A stretch of DNA of 54,621 nt from Gnomoniopsis sp. IMI 355080 (Eukaryota > Ascomycota > Sordariomycetes > Diaporthales > Gnomoniaceae). This document shows, piece by piece, positions 22,801 through 34,877 of this stretch (position 1 is its first letter; each line of letters starts with the position of its first letter). The stretch spans positions 1-54,621 of the forward strand of contig JAPEVC010000230.1 of the NCBI GenBank assembly GCA_027946555.1, read 5' to 3'. The notes under the pieces are model-generated. The model was given only the letters and a program-made list of their open reading frames with translations, was not told the origin of the DNA and did no database searches. The position numbers and the translations under genes are program-made.

Positions 22801-25777
22801 CCGATGGTCTTGTCACCAGCGAGCTGTGACTGAATCCATTCATAAATGCTGGTGAGGCGAGGTGGGCCTTGCAGTCCTATGGCAGAGAGATCTGCCCCAT
22901 CACAATTAGTTCTTTTGAGTACTCTCGGCGTCGTCTTCCGGAGTTTGACGTACCTTGATCATTCGCAGGGTCTAGGTCAACCTGGACTCCCAGCTCGTGG
23001 ATGGCCACGAATTCATCCCAGCGTAGCCAGCTACCTATCTGACACAGTATCATTCGAATGTTGGCACGCCCAGGCGAGACGTACTCAGGGGCCATGACAT
23101 TTAGCTTGTCTTCCTCAACCAGCAGATGCAGGGCGCAAATGATGCCCCAAGCCGCCCGACTACGATCCTCAGGGCCCCGGTTATGAGCCGTGGGAAGGTG
23201 GCCACTGAGCTCTCCCAACGCATGCTGGCCGCGCGGCGAGTCCATATAAGACTTGGCGAGTCGGATACTAGTTGCCAAGAAATCGTCTTGACTTGTTGTG
23301 GGAAGGCTTGGCGTGAATCCTGGTGTGTCTTCATCCAGCATCCATCTCCACGCCTTGGACTGCATCCAAGAAGGATATGCAGAGGAATTCGGAGCTGTGA
23401 ATGAAAGCATCTTCTCATATGTGCCTGCAGATGGATCAAGAGTCCTTCGCGGCCGTGGTTGTGCGTGTGGCGCCAATGATTGAGACTTGGAGTTCACAGG
23501 CGCAAGCGACAAAAACACTGTGAATATCTCAATGACGAGAGCAGACCACTCGCGGTCTGCTGTGTCGACGTTCTGTTCATCCATCCACCTGACGATGTGC
23601 CACCATCCTGCCAGCATCTTCTCCGATGCTTCTGTGGGCAGAACACTCCGACATACCTGCAAGATCTTGCGAACTTGAGGATTCGAAGGCTGTAGCTGAA
23701 TTTGAATACGGTGGATTTTGCCGTCTCTATCCTCGAGATCCACCACACCTGACAATCGGGAATGCCGAATTCTCGATATATCCGTGGCAGATAACCTGGA
23801 GCCTACAGAACGCCGACCCCTGACCTTTCTATTGACGTGTGTGCCGGTATACTCCAGGCTCCCAAGATTATCAGCATACATGGTAGGCAAGCTGAGTGTT
23901 GTCATCGCACTCCATGGTGCCTGGATGCTGAGTTCTCTGTGACCGTCCGTGTTTTCTGACAATATCAAGATCATAGATTGATCACCATCGAAAACCTTGA
24001 GCGAGTCGACGACGTTGTAAGCACGTCTCAGCACATCAGGCGTAATCTTGTATAATTTTAGTGGCTTCACTTCCGGACCACTTGAGCTGTCGGATTTCCT
24101 CCGTCTCTCTATACTCAATGGCAGAAGCTGAAGGCGCTTGTCAATAGGGTCCTGTATACCTATGAGTAAGTCCTTCCTGCCCGACTCATCAGCCGCGAAC
24201 GGAGGCCCCTTGACAAGAAACACTCTGTACTGTGTACGAGCCGGTTGACTGGAAAGTGAGTAGCGCACGTTCGTATTGTCGATAGAGACGGTGTGTATTT
24301 TTGTCAGCAAAATCTCTCTGGCAAGTCCATCGAAGCTATGGTCGTCCAAACCCATATCGTGGAAGCCCTCAAAATCACCTCCGGCTCGCAATTCATCGAG
24401 GAGATCTTCCGCCTCTCGGAAGTTGCTAAGATTATTCATGCTGTACGCTCCACTCAGGTGCAGGTGGCCAGCCCCACCGCTCTGTCGAGCTCGTTGAGCG
24501 CCGGTCACTCGGCGATTGTCTGCATAATGCGATGCGACTGGTGGCTCAGCAAATGTGGCCCTCTCGTGTGACGCAGACAAGTCTGCCCGAGCGAGCAAGG
24601 AGCTCACACGCCGTGACTGCCGTTTCGCCTTCTCGCCTTCGTTGTCCGCAGCGAAAGCCACCGCTACCTCATCCGACTTCTTTCCGTCTGCCTTTTCACC
24701 TCTTCGACTCTTCTTCGAGGGCAGCGGGCCTGCTCCGAGACTTTCCCGAAATGAGGCGACTACCGGACTGGTGAGTTCGCTGCTCAGCCTCGGCTGCATG
24801 GAACTGCGTCGTCGGTTGATAGTAGACTTTGGCTTCTTCTGATGCTTGGTAAAAATATCTTCGTTTTGGATGTATGTAAGTTGCCAGACTGTGTACATAT
24901 TCGCCTCTCGGTTGGCAGTGACCGCCAATACCAAATCGTCCTCAACTGTCTCGACATGAAGTATCTCATCGGACAAGTCCAAAAAGGGTGAGTTGGGTGA
25001 GCTTCTGGGTCGGTCGGCCTTTCCCATGGCATCTGCATTGGTAACAACTAGCCCGAGCTCCAGCAACGGGTCTGTCAGACACACTATCCGGGGCCAGTGA
25101 GAGTCATTGGTCTCAAGAGGGCTGTCGAACATGTTCTCCATGGTGATATTCAATCTTATGGGTAACGTCTTGGGCAAGCCTAGGCCCTCTGCCGAAAAAG
25201 ACGTAATGGGGTTGTGGTGGTTCGGCGGAGGCGGCGAAAGATGCGATGTCATGAACGAGTTTGGTGGGACGCGAGGGAATCTCAAGCCTACAGGAGCGAG
25301 GTTGTGTGTCCTCGGCTTTCTCTGAATGATGACGCCCACGGGGGCTGCACAAGCGGACTCGACTTCGAAGGGCATATGGACGATGTGGCTCGTGCCGGAG
25401 AGGAAGAATATGTGGGCTTGAGTCTTGAGGAAGACTACTAAAGCCTTGGCCAGGGTAGCCGCGGCCCTTTTCCCTTTGCTTCTGGGCATGGAAGACTGGT
25501 CCATGCTCTTGCTATTTGCTGCTGCGCCATTGTTGTCGGCATCGGTCGCGGGAAAGTATGTCAACAATGCCTGCAGGATGGGCTCGTCCTTTTCGATCTC
25601 GAGGTTGAAGCTTTTGCGGAATACGCCTCCTCGTTTCCAAATGACACAGTTTCCGACTGTCAGGAGCTCGTCTTCTCCGTCATCATCTGCGACCACGTCC
25701 CAGGTGTGCACTCCATCTACTGGCTGTCCTTCGATGCCCAAAGGCGGGTGCATCCCCAGAGACTTGACCGACGCCAT
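19845..25777 (-). CDS. APC1: anaphase-promoting complex subunit 1 (APC1/BimE/Cut4)
   Basis: Two exons, 25777-22954 and 22891-19845, flank one 62-bp intron (GTACGT donor, GAACTAAT branch, CAG acceptor, phase 1), giving 1956 residues. This is a normal size for fungal APC1. The N-terminus MASVKSLGMHPP is the BimE-type start. Residues to about 650 form a beta-propeller-like region broken by Ser-rich disordered inserts (for example after KKPKSTINRRRSS). The C-terminal half has proteasome/cyclosome (PC) repeats: HAGFLLALGLNGHL near 1277, GLLLGLAASFMG near 1312, then GLMGIGLVYC and RLAAGFALGLINLGKG. APC1 is the scaffold of the nuclear APC/C ubiquitin ligase that triggers anaphase and mitotic exit. 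The Ser-rich loops are likely phosphorylation sites, as in other APC1 proteins. It is divergent from VPS41. Confidence 0.96.
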
Positions 25778-26201
25778 CTTGAATTGGACGCTCCATAAGG
25801 CCCATTCGGATGTTGGCTTCGATGTTTCCAAAATTTATAGACAGCGAGGAAATACGGCAGAGGCTCAATGGCCTGTCGAGAAAGGAGAATCGCGGAAGAA
25901 TCAGTTGAGTTTCGCCGGCGCGTTTGCGAGTTGTAGTCGACGCGCCTTCCAATAACACACCCCAACAGCGCTAAGTCCACACCCCTCGAGTCTCGGTCAT
26001 CCTTGCCCAATTGATGGCCCAAGCTCCTACTTCCCGATCTCCCCCACGCAGAGCCTCAACACAGCTCCTGACGTCGCCTGAATCCGTAGCGTTCCTGCTT
26101 CAACTTTTGCCGGTTGCTCTTTTCACTCTAATCGCTTCGAAACAACCACTCCGTCAGGTCGCATTGAACGCCATGTTCAGGCCACCAGGCTTTGATCCAA
26201 G
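25778..26201. promoter_or_regulatory. shared divergent promoter region of APC1 and VPS41
   Basis: 424 bp lie between the two ATGs. No TATA box is evident, and pyrimidine-rich stretches precede both starts, as expected for housekeeping genes. No specific operator is claimed. Confidence 0.55.
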
Positions 26202-29200
26202 ATGACAGACCCTGTGCATGGTGCAGGCGATGACAAGACGAATCAACTATCCGGTCCGGGAGCGTCTGCTGCTGCCGAATCCCACTCCGCCGCTGATTCT
26301 TCTGCTACCGACCGGGCTGAAGGCGAGCTTGATCAAGCCAGACGAGAAGTTGCCAATGACGGTACCTCGGAGGCTGCGGATACTACAGAGCTAGACAGCG
26401 ACGAGGAAGAGGAGGAAGATGACGATGGAGAGGTTGACGATGAGGATGATGACGACGAGGATGACGAGGATGAAGAACCGCGCCTGAAGTATGCCAGGTT
26501 GACTCAGAACCTGGCTGGTGTCTACAAAAATGCAGATGCGACAAGCTCATTTATCGTGGCTGGAGACAAGATGGTATGGACGCTCGTCCGTGGCTCTACG
26601 TTGCGCACGCTTGTCTTACTGACTCCGACCACAGATCATTGGCACACATAACGGAAACATCAATGTCATACAGTTGCCAGCATTTCAAGCCCTTCGGGTA
26701 TACCATGCTCACTCCGCTTCCGTAACAACGGTCTCGATATCTCCGTATCCGCCTCCATTCAACACTGGCAAACCCGAAGTAGCACAGCGGGCTATCTCTC
26801 AAGCCATCGGCAGTACGCCCAGCGGCTCGTCGTCACGACCAGAGTCTCGACAAACTGGACCTACTCCAGCCGCAACGGCCAGGAAGCCACGAGAAGCGCC
26901 CCAAGTCCCAAACATCCCTTCCAACAATATATACATTGCTACGTCGTCGATGGATGGAAATGTCTGTGTTCAGTCTCTGGTTGATATGAAGGATGTGCAA
27001 TTGAGAAATTTTGCAAGACCAGTACACGCTGTGGCTTTGTCCCCGGACTACAAAAACGATCGGACCTACCTTTCTGGAGGTACAGCTGGGAATCTCATTC
27101 TGACTGTTGGGGGAGGGCCAGGGCGCAGTACTTCGACGACCGTCGGCACGGCTGCAGCTACAGCATCTGGATGGCTAGGAAGTATGGGTCTTGGCTCAAA
27201 CAACGGCAAGGACACGATCTTGCACTCTGGAGAAGGCATCATCAGCACTATCAAGTGGTCATTGACCGGGAAATACGTCTTGTGGCTCAACGAGCATGGG
27301 ATCAAGATTATGCGGTCACATTTACACCTTGAAAGTGGTGATCCCGAGGATGCTTGGAAACGAATCGGCCATTATGACCGGCCACAGACGGACGAATGGG
27401 AGGCAATGGCGGGTGTGTGGAAAGGCAGAGTGGAGTGGATTGACGAGCAATCTGTGCCTACTAGTGATGGCGACAAGGATATGGAAGAGGTGCCTGCGTC
27501 TCCTTCGCTGGCTGCAGAGAAGCTGCGACTTCAACATGAAAAGGATAGGAATCGAATCGAGAGAGTCCTGGTAGGCTGGGGCAGCAACATCTGGATCATC
27601 CACATCCACCCAGGAGGCACCGGCACCGGCAAAAAGGCGAACCAACGTAGTCTTGGCAAGGCAGAGATGGTAAAAATGTGAGTGATAATTCTCCTCTCCA
27701 TGGAATTCCTTTTGATGACTGACTCAAGAAGCTTGCGCATGGACTGTATCATCTCAGGCATCTCATTGTACACACAAAGTCTTCTCCTTGTTCTTGCATA
27801 CCCTCTATACGATGAGGACGAGGTAGAGGATGATGATGACGATCAGGGAACAAAAGCTACCAAAGGTCACAAGTCAGAGCCATCAACAAGCTCTGCCAAT
27901 AGTGGGCCATCAGGCGGAGTTCGGCGGCGACAAAACCACCTGCCTCCGGAGCTGCGATTGATCGACCTTGTGTCCGAAGCCGAGATCGATAAAGACAGTC
28001 TGAGTGTCAGTCGATTCGAGCGGCTAACTTCAAATGACTATCATCTCGGTGTTCTGCCACAACAGACAGCGTCTGCCGTTGTGGCATCAAAGGGCTACCT
28101 CGAGGCTATGGCCGGATTCGGAACGGACATGTGGAATGTGGCGATGATGCCAACCAAGGCGCTCTTTAGCTCTGCTGCTAGCATTAGGAGTGGTCATAGT
28201 AGTGACGCACCTGGTAGCTCAAGAGCACCAAGTATTGCGGGCACGATGAGATCGCAGGCGCCGCGTCTCATTACGCAAAGCGTGCACCCGAGCTTGGCAA
28301 AGCCTGGCACAAAGATATTCGTGCACAGTCCCTATGACTGTATACTTGCTACAAAACGCGACTTGAGCGACCACCTTGGTTGGCTTTTGGAACGTCATCA
28401 GTACCAACAAGCGTGGGAGCTCGTTGATGAGAATCCAGACATCGTCGCTGATGTGGACAACATACCAGACGTGTCATCCCCTACCACACTCAGTCGACTG
28501 CAAACAACACAGAGCACAGACGACTTCTATGCGGATTCATCCACAGCCGACGACGCTGCGAAGCAAGCGAGCGCGTTGGCAGAGAGCGAGAAACGACGCA
28601 TCGGCGAACTATGGCTTCAACAACTGATTGATGCGGAAGAGTGGGTGCGCGCTGGTCAAGTTGCTGGCAAGGTGCTCACCTCGTCTGACCGGTGGGAGAA
28701 GTGGGTCTACGTCTTTGCGCATGCACAAAAAATAGACGACATCACAAATTACATTCCGATTGAGCCAATGCGACCTCCGATACCCTCTTCTATATACGAG
28801 GTGGTGTTAAATCACTACATCAAGACCGACAAGCTTCGTCTCAAGGATCTCCTTGACAGATGGCACCCGAATCTTTTCGATGTGAACACCGTAACGACCG
28901 CACTCGAAAACCAGCTGAAATACCGAGACGTACGCCCAGACAGCGTTGAAGACGGCGTGAAGGGGAGAGATTGGCGCATCATCATGGAAGGCCTTGCAAA
29001 GTTGTGTGAAGCTAATGGACGCCATAGAGAGGCGCTGCGCTACTACATCAGACTGCAAGATGCCGACTCAGCAATGCGCCTCATCAAAGATAGTCATCTG
29101 GCCGATGCTGTCGCAGATGACATACCCAGTTTCGTGAGTCTGCGCGTTCCCAAAGGCCGGGAAGGTGAAATGAAGATCCCAGAGCTAGAAGAAGCCACCT

Positions 29201-30446
29201 CGGAAGCTATCACGCTTCTCGTGGATGAGGCTCAGCATGGCTTGGTAAGGCCTGAGCTTGTGGTTTCTCAGCTGCGAGATAACCAGCTCGACCTCTACTT
29301 ATTCTTCTATCTTCGTGCTCTGTTCAAGGGTGAGGGCATACAAGAATATGAGGGTGAGAATCGCGATCGCCTTGTCATGGAGAGCCAGAGTCTAGTGGAT
29401 GGTTTTGCGGACTTGGCGGTCCATCTTTTCGCACAATACGATCAGTCTATTTTGATGGACTTCCTCAAGATCTCCACGTCTTACACGTTTGAAAAGGTAC
29501 GTCTCCTTTCCTTAAAGCACGTTATTTGCACTGGATGCACGCTCACATTCTTTTTCAGGCCGTCGAAGAGTGCGAAGAACGAAGTTACGTCCCCGAACTT
29601 GTTTACCTCTACTCCAAGACTGGACAGATGAAACGTGCTCTATATCTCATCATAGATCGTCTAGGCGACGTCAGCCGCGCCATCGCCTTCGCCAAAGAGC
29701 TTGATGACCCGGATTTGTGGGAGGACCTCTTGAAATACAGCATGGACAAGCCGCGATTCATTCACGGACTTCTTGAGGAAGTCGGCACGGCCATCAATCC
29801 CATCACACTTGTCAGACGCATTCCAGAGGGTCTGGAAATTGAAGGCCTCCGGGAGGGCCTCAAGCACATCATGAAGGAGCACGAAATCCAGTATAGCATC
29901 AGCGAGGGAGTCGCACGGGTATTGCGCAGCGAGGTCGTTGCCGCACAAGCTACACTGCGAAGCGGGCAAAGGAAAGCCATCAAGTACGAAGTGCTAGTCA
30001 AGGAAACCGAGCACATTGATGTTCAGACAAAAGACGTAGTTCCCGACACGGCGTCAATTCAATCTACCACCACCAACGGCACGGTGCAAGGCGACTCGAA
30101 GACGGCCAATGACCACGTTGCCAAACCGACTGCACCAAAGAAACCCACCAAGGAATGGAAGCCTGGCCACTGCGCCGCGGTGCAGTGCCTCGAGCCCTTC
30201 ACAGAATGGGAGACGGAGACCCTGGTCGGCTTTGCATGTGGCCATGTCTACCACCTCACCCATCTGTTGCAGGTACAGCACCCAGAGCAGCCAGTGCCGG
30301 ATATGAAGGACCTTGGATATCAGGCACAAGACGAGGATAGTCACAGTCGAAGGAGGACCGTGAACACAAAGGTAATGCACGCGAGGCTGTTGAGAGACCG
30401 GGTAACGGGATGCCCTGTCTGCGGAAAGGGCCACGATTTGCATTGA
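26202..30446 (+). CDS. VPS41: HOPS complex subunit VPS41
   Basis: Four exons, 26202-26573, 26635-27677, 27729-29496 and 29559-30446, with three short introns in phases 0, 2 and 0, give 1356 residues. Residues 64-96 are a nearly pure Asp/Glu run. From about 100 to 600 lies a WD40-like propeller (FIVAGDKM joined to IIGTHNGNINVIQLP; HAHSASVTTVSISP; SSMDGNVCVQSL). DCIISGISLY and LVLAYPLY are typical VPS41 segments. A clathrin-heavy-chain-type helical repeat follows, with ELVYLYSKTGQMKRAL in it. The C-terminus is a RING-type zinc domain with CGHVYH and GCPVCGKGH. VPS41 is the Ypt7/Rab7-binding subunit of HOPS, which tethers late endosomes, vacuoles and AP-3 vesicles. The splice junctions restore family sequence exactly. 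Confidence 0.94.
26391..26480 (+). repeat. GA-rich codon tract encoding an acidic run
   Basis: A tract of GAG, GAA, GAT and GAC codons within VPS41 exon 1 encodes about 30 consecutive mostly acidic residues. It lies before the propeller and is probably a disordered, slippage-prone segment. Confidence 0.85.
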
Positions 30447-32763
30447 GCATGGGTCGGAGCCGACACTTTGAATACATTGCATCAGATATCACAAACGCAT
30501 CATGTTTTTCAATTACTCGCCGCTACAACACAAAGTTCCTCACGGAACATTGCCTCCGATCCATGCCTTCACACAACAATCTGCAAGTCTTAAGTTATTT
30601 CGACGCCATGCCCCTCATCAATTGATCCTGGGCTATGTCTTCTTTCAAGACCAATCTATCCGCCATTCCAATCGGCAACGGCCCAAGTTACAATGACAAT
30701 TGTGTCGTAGTCAACTCCCATCTATCGTCTCTCACCATCACAGCCCTCTCGGCATTAAAACCAAGATCGCCGTTCGACCCTTTCATGCAATACGTTGCTC
30801 CCCTCCCCCTTGCACAGTGCATTTGTAATTGATACGCTTGGTTGCGGCCGATGAGTTCAAAGTGTATGTGATGGACAGTGAAGAAGCGAAAACTATTGGT
30901 ATTAAGGCCGTAGTGGGCGAAGCAGTCGCGCTGGTAGGGTCTCGACGCGGCGGTGACTACGGATTACCTGCGGCAGGTGTTGTTGGTGACGAGGGAGACA
31001 TCAGGAGCACACATCATTCAGTATCAACCGTCACTTTCAAGGAGCCATCAAGTCTGTCATGTACAGTGGGTTTGGAACTCGTGCAGGAACTTCACCCATA
31101 GCCCGGCGCCGCGCTATCGCACACGTTCGCCACGGCAAACATTTCGAGCGCCGCCTTAGTCCCCGTCCAGGAGAGAAGTTAGACATCTGTGGATTTAAGT
31201 TGCCTGTAGCTAGCTGCTCATCCGTCAAAAAGTAGGACGTCCACATGGTGTTAAGTGTCGAGTAGTGGAGTGTTTTGTGCCCTTGTGCATGCGGACCACG
31301 TCGAATCCTGAGATTTAGGTACACGGCCAGTTGGCAAGTTTCGGCGACGAGGGCGGGACGGTTGGGCGGTAGACGAGGCTTTAGAGAATCCTGCATTGGG
31401 CGGCGCGTCGGGAGAGGAGCAGGCCGGCTAGGGCTTGAGCTTCGGCATTGTTCATGATTATGTGGGTTTTGTGGGTACAGCACTGGAGGTGATTAGTACA
31501 TCAGACGTATGAGAATCTTGAGGTAGTTTCTTTGCATGCCCAACGGTGTTCAATACACAACATGATGACCCAAAGCGAAGATACGAATATAGAGGTGCAT
31601 CTAGACGTAGTCCGGTGTGATCGCGGGATGATCAATGCAGTTGTAAGTTTTGCGCGGGTTAGAGTATACCGGGCAAGAATTCTACCACGATATTGAATGT
31701 ATGGAAGATAATATTTGTGTCTTGGAAGACGTGGGTTTCTGTCCGTATCTATTGCTACGGCACAGCGTCCTTCCTAGGATTAATGCTGCGGAATGTTCTC
31801 TGGTATATCCAACAAGCCCGTTAGGATCACAAGTCACCGGCGCATCAAACTGCACAATTCGAGGATTGGTCCGCAAAGTCAAAATGAGTTTCGACAATGA
31901 GCTGTTTATTCCCGTCGGGTGTAATGATGACCAACTCCCCTCCCCTCTGAATAAGGTCAGCCCTAGCAACACCACCGCCGTCTTCGGTGCTTCGGGATAC
32001 CGAACAGCGTCACGCCCAGAAGATACTCGACACAACATGATTCAAAATGTAAGACCAAAGGGTGAGCTGGCACCGACAATGACCCTATCTCGTGCTGTCA
32101 TGCATGCTGATGTATTGGGAACGCGGCGAGTATGCGGCTCCTTAGCTGGCGGCATCCCAGATCGGGCAATCCGGATCTCCCCTCCACCAGAGCGCGCCGC
32201 GACTCGAGGGCATTCAGGTACTGCACTGGGATTCTCCTCATGAAGCCTTCATGAGACCTGGTAACAGAGTTTCATTGAAGAAAAAGTCAGTATCGAAGCG
32301 CAGTTGCAAGGCGCTCCGAGCCGGCCTATCGGTGCAGGACTGGCCAGGGACGAGACGCTACCGTTGCTCTTTTCCTCCGCTGTTCGTACCTAGAATTAAA
32401 TAAGAACAAAAAAGCTCCGTCCCGCCGCCGCCACAAACGCCAATCGCGCCAAGGTTGCACAACCCCACCCCCGGATTACTTCGATCGTGGGGGAAATGCG
32501 GAGTGAGTGGGCCGGTGCCGGGAGGCTTCAAGGTTCCTCTTCCGGATATAATCCACCCTACAGTTGATTCCCACGAAGACAGCGGAAGTCTGTCGACCCT
32601 GGACAGATAATCAGATATAAATTCCAGTCTGATACATAGACAAAGGACACTCTTCTCTCCGCCCTCGCTCCCCATCAGCCGCCGTCTCTCTCTCTCTCTC
32701 CCTAGCTCCTCAACACCTGGACCTACAGAACTCAGATTTCGTGTGATATCAACCATAAAAATC
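30447..32763. other. intergenic region, about 2.3 kb, no supported gene
   Basis: Plus-strand frames at 30635-30832 and 30829-31101, a minus-strand frame at 31483-31037 and a plus-strand frame at 31650-32243 are open. The longest begins at TTG and none has family character. The last 400 bp are the leader and promoter of the flavin monooxygenase, including a TC repeat at 32685-32700. Confidence 0.5.
32685..32700. repeat. TC dinucleotide repeat in the monooxygenase leader
   Basis: Eight TC units, about 65 bp upstream of the ATG at 32764. Pyrimidine tracts near the transcription start are common in fungal promoters, so this may be part of the core promoter. Confidence 0.8.
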
Positions 32764-34737
32764 ATGGCTCCAAGTGCCACCTCAGAGCCATTAGGCATCC
32801 TGCCTTCCAGTCAACGTTGCGAGCCTGGTTCTATCAACCCGCCTGTTGCGAAATGGCCCAAGAGTGCAAGCGATGGTCCCGTGGATGCTGTGGCGGTTAC
32901 CAAGGATATCATTGAAACCTTCAACTCACATCTTGGCAATGCTCCATCAAAACAGGTAGCTGAGAGTATCGGCTCTCTGTTCGCGGAGGAAAGCTACTGG
33001 CGAGACCACCTTGCCCTATCATGGAATCTCCAGACTCTCAAGAATAGGAAGAGCATCGCCGCCTTCCTCGGGGACAACTCAAGTCTGACTAGGATCGAAG
33101 TCGATGACTCCACAGATTTCCGAGCACCCAAGGTTGCACAATTTAGCTCAGAGGGAAAGTGCAAAGGAATTGTGTCCTACCTCACCCTCACCACCAAGCT
33201 TGGACGTGGGCGCGGAGTTGTCAGACTTGTGGAAGATGACAGCGGGAAATGGAAGATCTGGACACTGTTCACTAGATTGGAGGAATTAAAGGGCTTCGAA
33301 GAGCCACTGGGTCCTCGTCGACCTAACGGCGTCGAGCACGGCTATCACCATGGTCGAAAAAACTGGCTGGACCGAAGGCGAGACGAGGAGAGCTTCACCA
33401 CGAGCGAGCCCGACGTTATCATCATCGGTAAGTCAGAATCACATCTCTCCCTTTCCGACCTATTACCCCGAAGTGGGAAAGAAGCCAGTTTTCTGACTAT
33501 TTGCCCAGGCGCCGGCCAAGCTGGCCTCACCGCCCACGCCCGCCTCAAGATGCTCAATATTCCCGCACTGATTGTCGACGCGAACGACAGTGTCGGCGAT
33601 AACTGGCGAAAGCGGTACCACCAACTCGTCCTACACGACCCGATCTGGTACGACCACCTGCCATATCTGCCTTTCCCGGACTGGTGGCCCATCTTCACGC
33701 CCAAGGACAAGCTGGCCGATTTTTTCGAATCGTATGCCAAACTGCTCGAGCTCAACGTCTGGACACGCACGACGATCGAGGGCGGCAGCTGGGACGACGC
33801 CACCAAGAAATGGACTGTCACGCTCAAGCGAGTGCTGCCGGATGGGAAAATCGAGACGCGCACTCTGCACCCGCGGCACGTCATCCTCTCGACCGGCCAC
33901 TCTGGCAAGGCCAATCTGCCGTCCATCCCCGGCACAGACGCCTTCCGCGGATCTCTGCTCGCGCACAGCTCCTCCTTCCCCGGCGCAAAGCCCAACAGCG
34001 CCGGCAAAAAAGCCGTCGTCATCGGCGCGTGTAACTCGGCGCACGACATTTGCCAGGACTACTTTGAGAACGGCTACGACGTCACCATGGTCCAGCGCAG
34101 CAGCACGTGCGTTGTGAGCAGCGCGTACATTTTGGAGTCCAACAAGGGCCTATTCGAGGAGGGCGGCCCACCAACGGAGGATGCAGATCTTGCGTCTTGG
34201 TCTTTGCCTATGGAGGTGCTCAAGGCTGTGCATCAGGAGGGTACCCGGAAGCAGCAGATTATGGATGGCGAGACGCTGACGGGGCTGACCAAGGCGGGGT
34301 TCAAGGTTGATCGGGGACCGGACGAGTGCGGGTTGTCCATTAAATATTTCCAGCGCGGAGGAGGCTATTATATCGACGTCGGAGCGTCGCAGCTCATTGT
34401 CGATGGCAAAATCAAGGTGAAGCAGGGGCAGGAGGTCGTGGAGGTGCTGCCGGGAGGGCTCAGATTTGCGGATGGAAGCGAGTTGGAGGCGGATGAGATT
34501 GTCTTTGCGACGGGCTATCAGAACATGCGGACACAAGCGCAGGGAATCTTTGGAGACAAGGTGGCGGACAAACTGAAAGATATCTGGGGCATCGGGGAAG
34601 ATGGAGAGTTCAGAGCGCTGTGGAAGGACTCTGGGCATCCAGGTTTCTGGTACCACGGTGGAAATCTGGCCATCTGTCGGTATTATTCAAAGGTTCTTGC
34701 GCTACAAATCAAAGCTCAGTTGGAGGGTTTGGCCTAG
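32764..34737 (+). CDS. flavin-containing monooxygenase with N-terminal NTF2-like region
   Basis: Two exons, 32764-33427 and 33509-34737, give 630 residues. The 81-bp intron (GTAAGT donor, TCTGAC branch, CAG acceptor) splits the glycine codon of the FAD motif, and splicing restores DVIIIGAGQAGL. Residues 40-180 resemble an NTF2/SnoaL-like fold, seen in fungal relatives ahead of the flavin domain. Further motifs are NWRKRYHQLVLHDP, the NADPH-site glycine motif VVIGACNSAHD and the FATGYQNM motif of the FMO/YUCCA/Baeyer-Villiger group. The enzyme should use NADPH and oxygen on an unknown substrate. Indole-3-pyruvate, as in YUCCA enzymes, is one possibility by similarity. No signal peptide or membrane helix is seen. 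The gene is convergent with the permease. Confidence 0.9.
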   Translation: MAPSATSEPLGILPSSQRCEPGSINPPVAKWPKSASDGPVDAVAVTKDIIETFNSHLGNAPSKQVAESIGSLFAEESYWRDHLALSWNLQTLKNRKSIAAFLGDNSSLTRIEVDDSTDFRAPKVAQFSSEGKCKGIVSYLTLTTKLGRGRGVVRLVEDDSGKWKIWTLFTRLEELKGFEEPLGPRRPNGVEHGYHHGRKNWLDRRRDEESFTTSEPDVIIIGKSESHLSLSDLLPRSGKEASFLTICPGAGQAGLTAHARLKMLNIPALIVDANDSVGDNWRKRYHQLVLHDPIWYDHLPYLPFPDWWPIFTPKDKLADFFESYAKLLELNVWTRTTIEGGSWDDATKKWTVTLKRVLPDGKIETRTLHPRHVILSTGHSGKANLPSIPGTDAFRGSLLAHSSSFPGAKPNSAGKKAVVIGACNSAHDICQDYFENGYDVTMVQRSSTCVVSSAYILESNKGLFEEGGPPTEDADLASWSLPMEVLKAVHQEGTRKQQIMDGETLTGLTKAGFKVDRGPDECGLSIKYFQRGGGYYIDVGASQLIVDGKIKVKQGQEVVEVLPGGLRFADGSELEADEIVFATGYQNMRTQAQGIFGDKVADKLKDIWGIGEDGEFRALWKDSGHPGFWYHGGNLAICRYYSKVLALQIKAQLEGLA

Positions 34738-34877
34738 ATTTCTGCGAGCTATTGCAACGGGGCTGCTGGTATATTCAGATTTCGTTTCGTCCGATCCACG
34801 AATGATCAAAATTATGTATTCCCGCCCTTTTGCAATGTAATGTAAAGGATACTGCAAGGGCTTCATGCCCTTATTAA

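Noticed and set aside
31650..32243. A 197-codon plus-strand frame upstream of the flavin monooxygenase
   Set aside because: Begins at TTG, no domain, no splice context; most likely chance.
33345..34049. A 234-codon minus-strand frame opposite the flavin monooxygenase
   Set aside because: Antisense shadow in GC-rich coding sequence; no family character.
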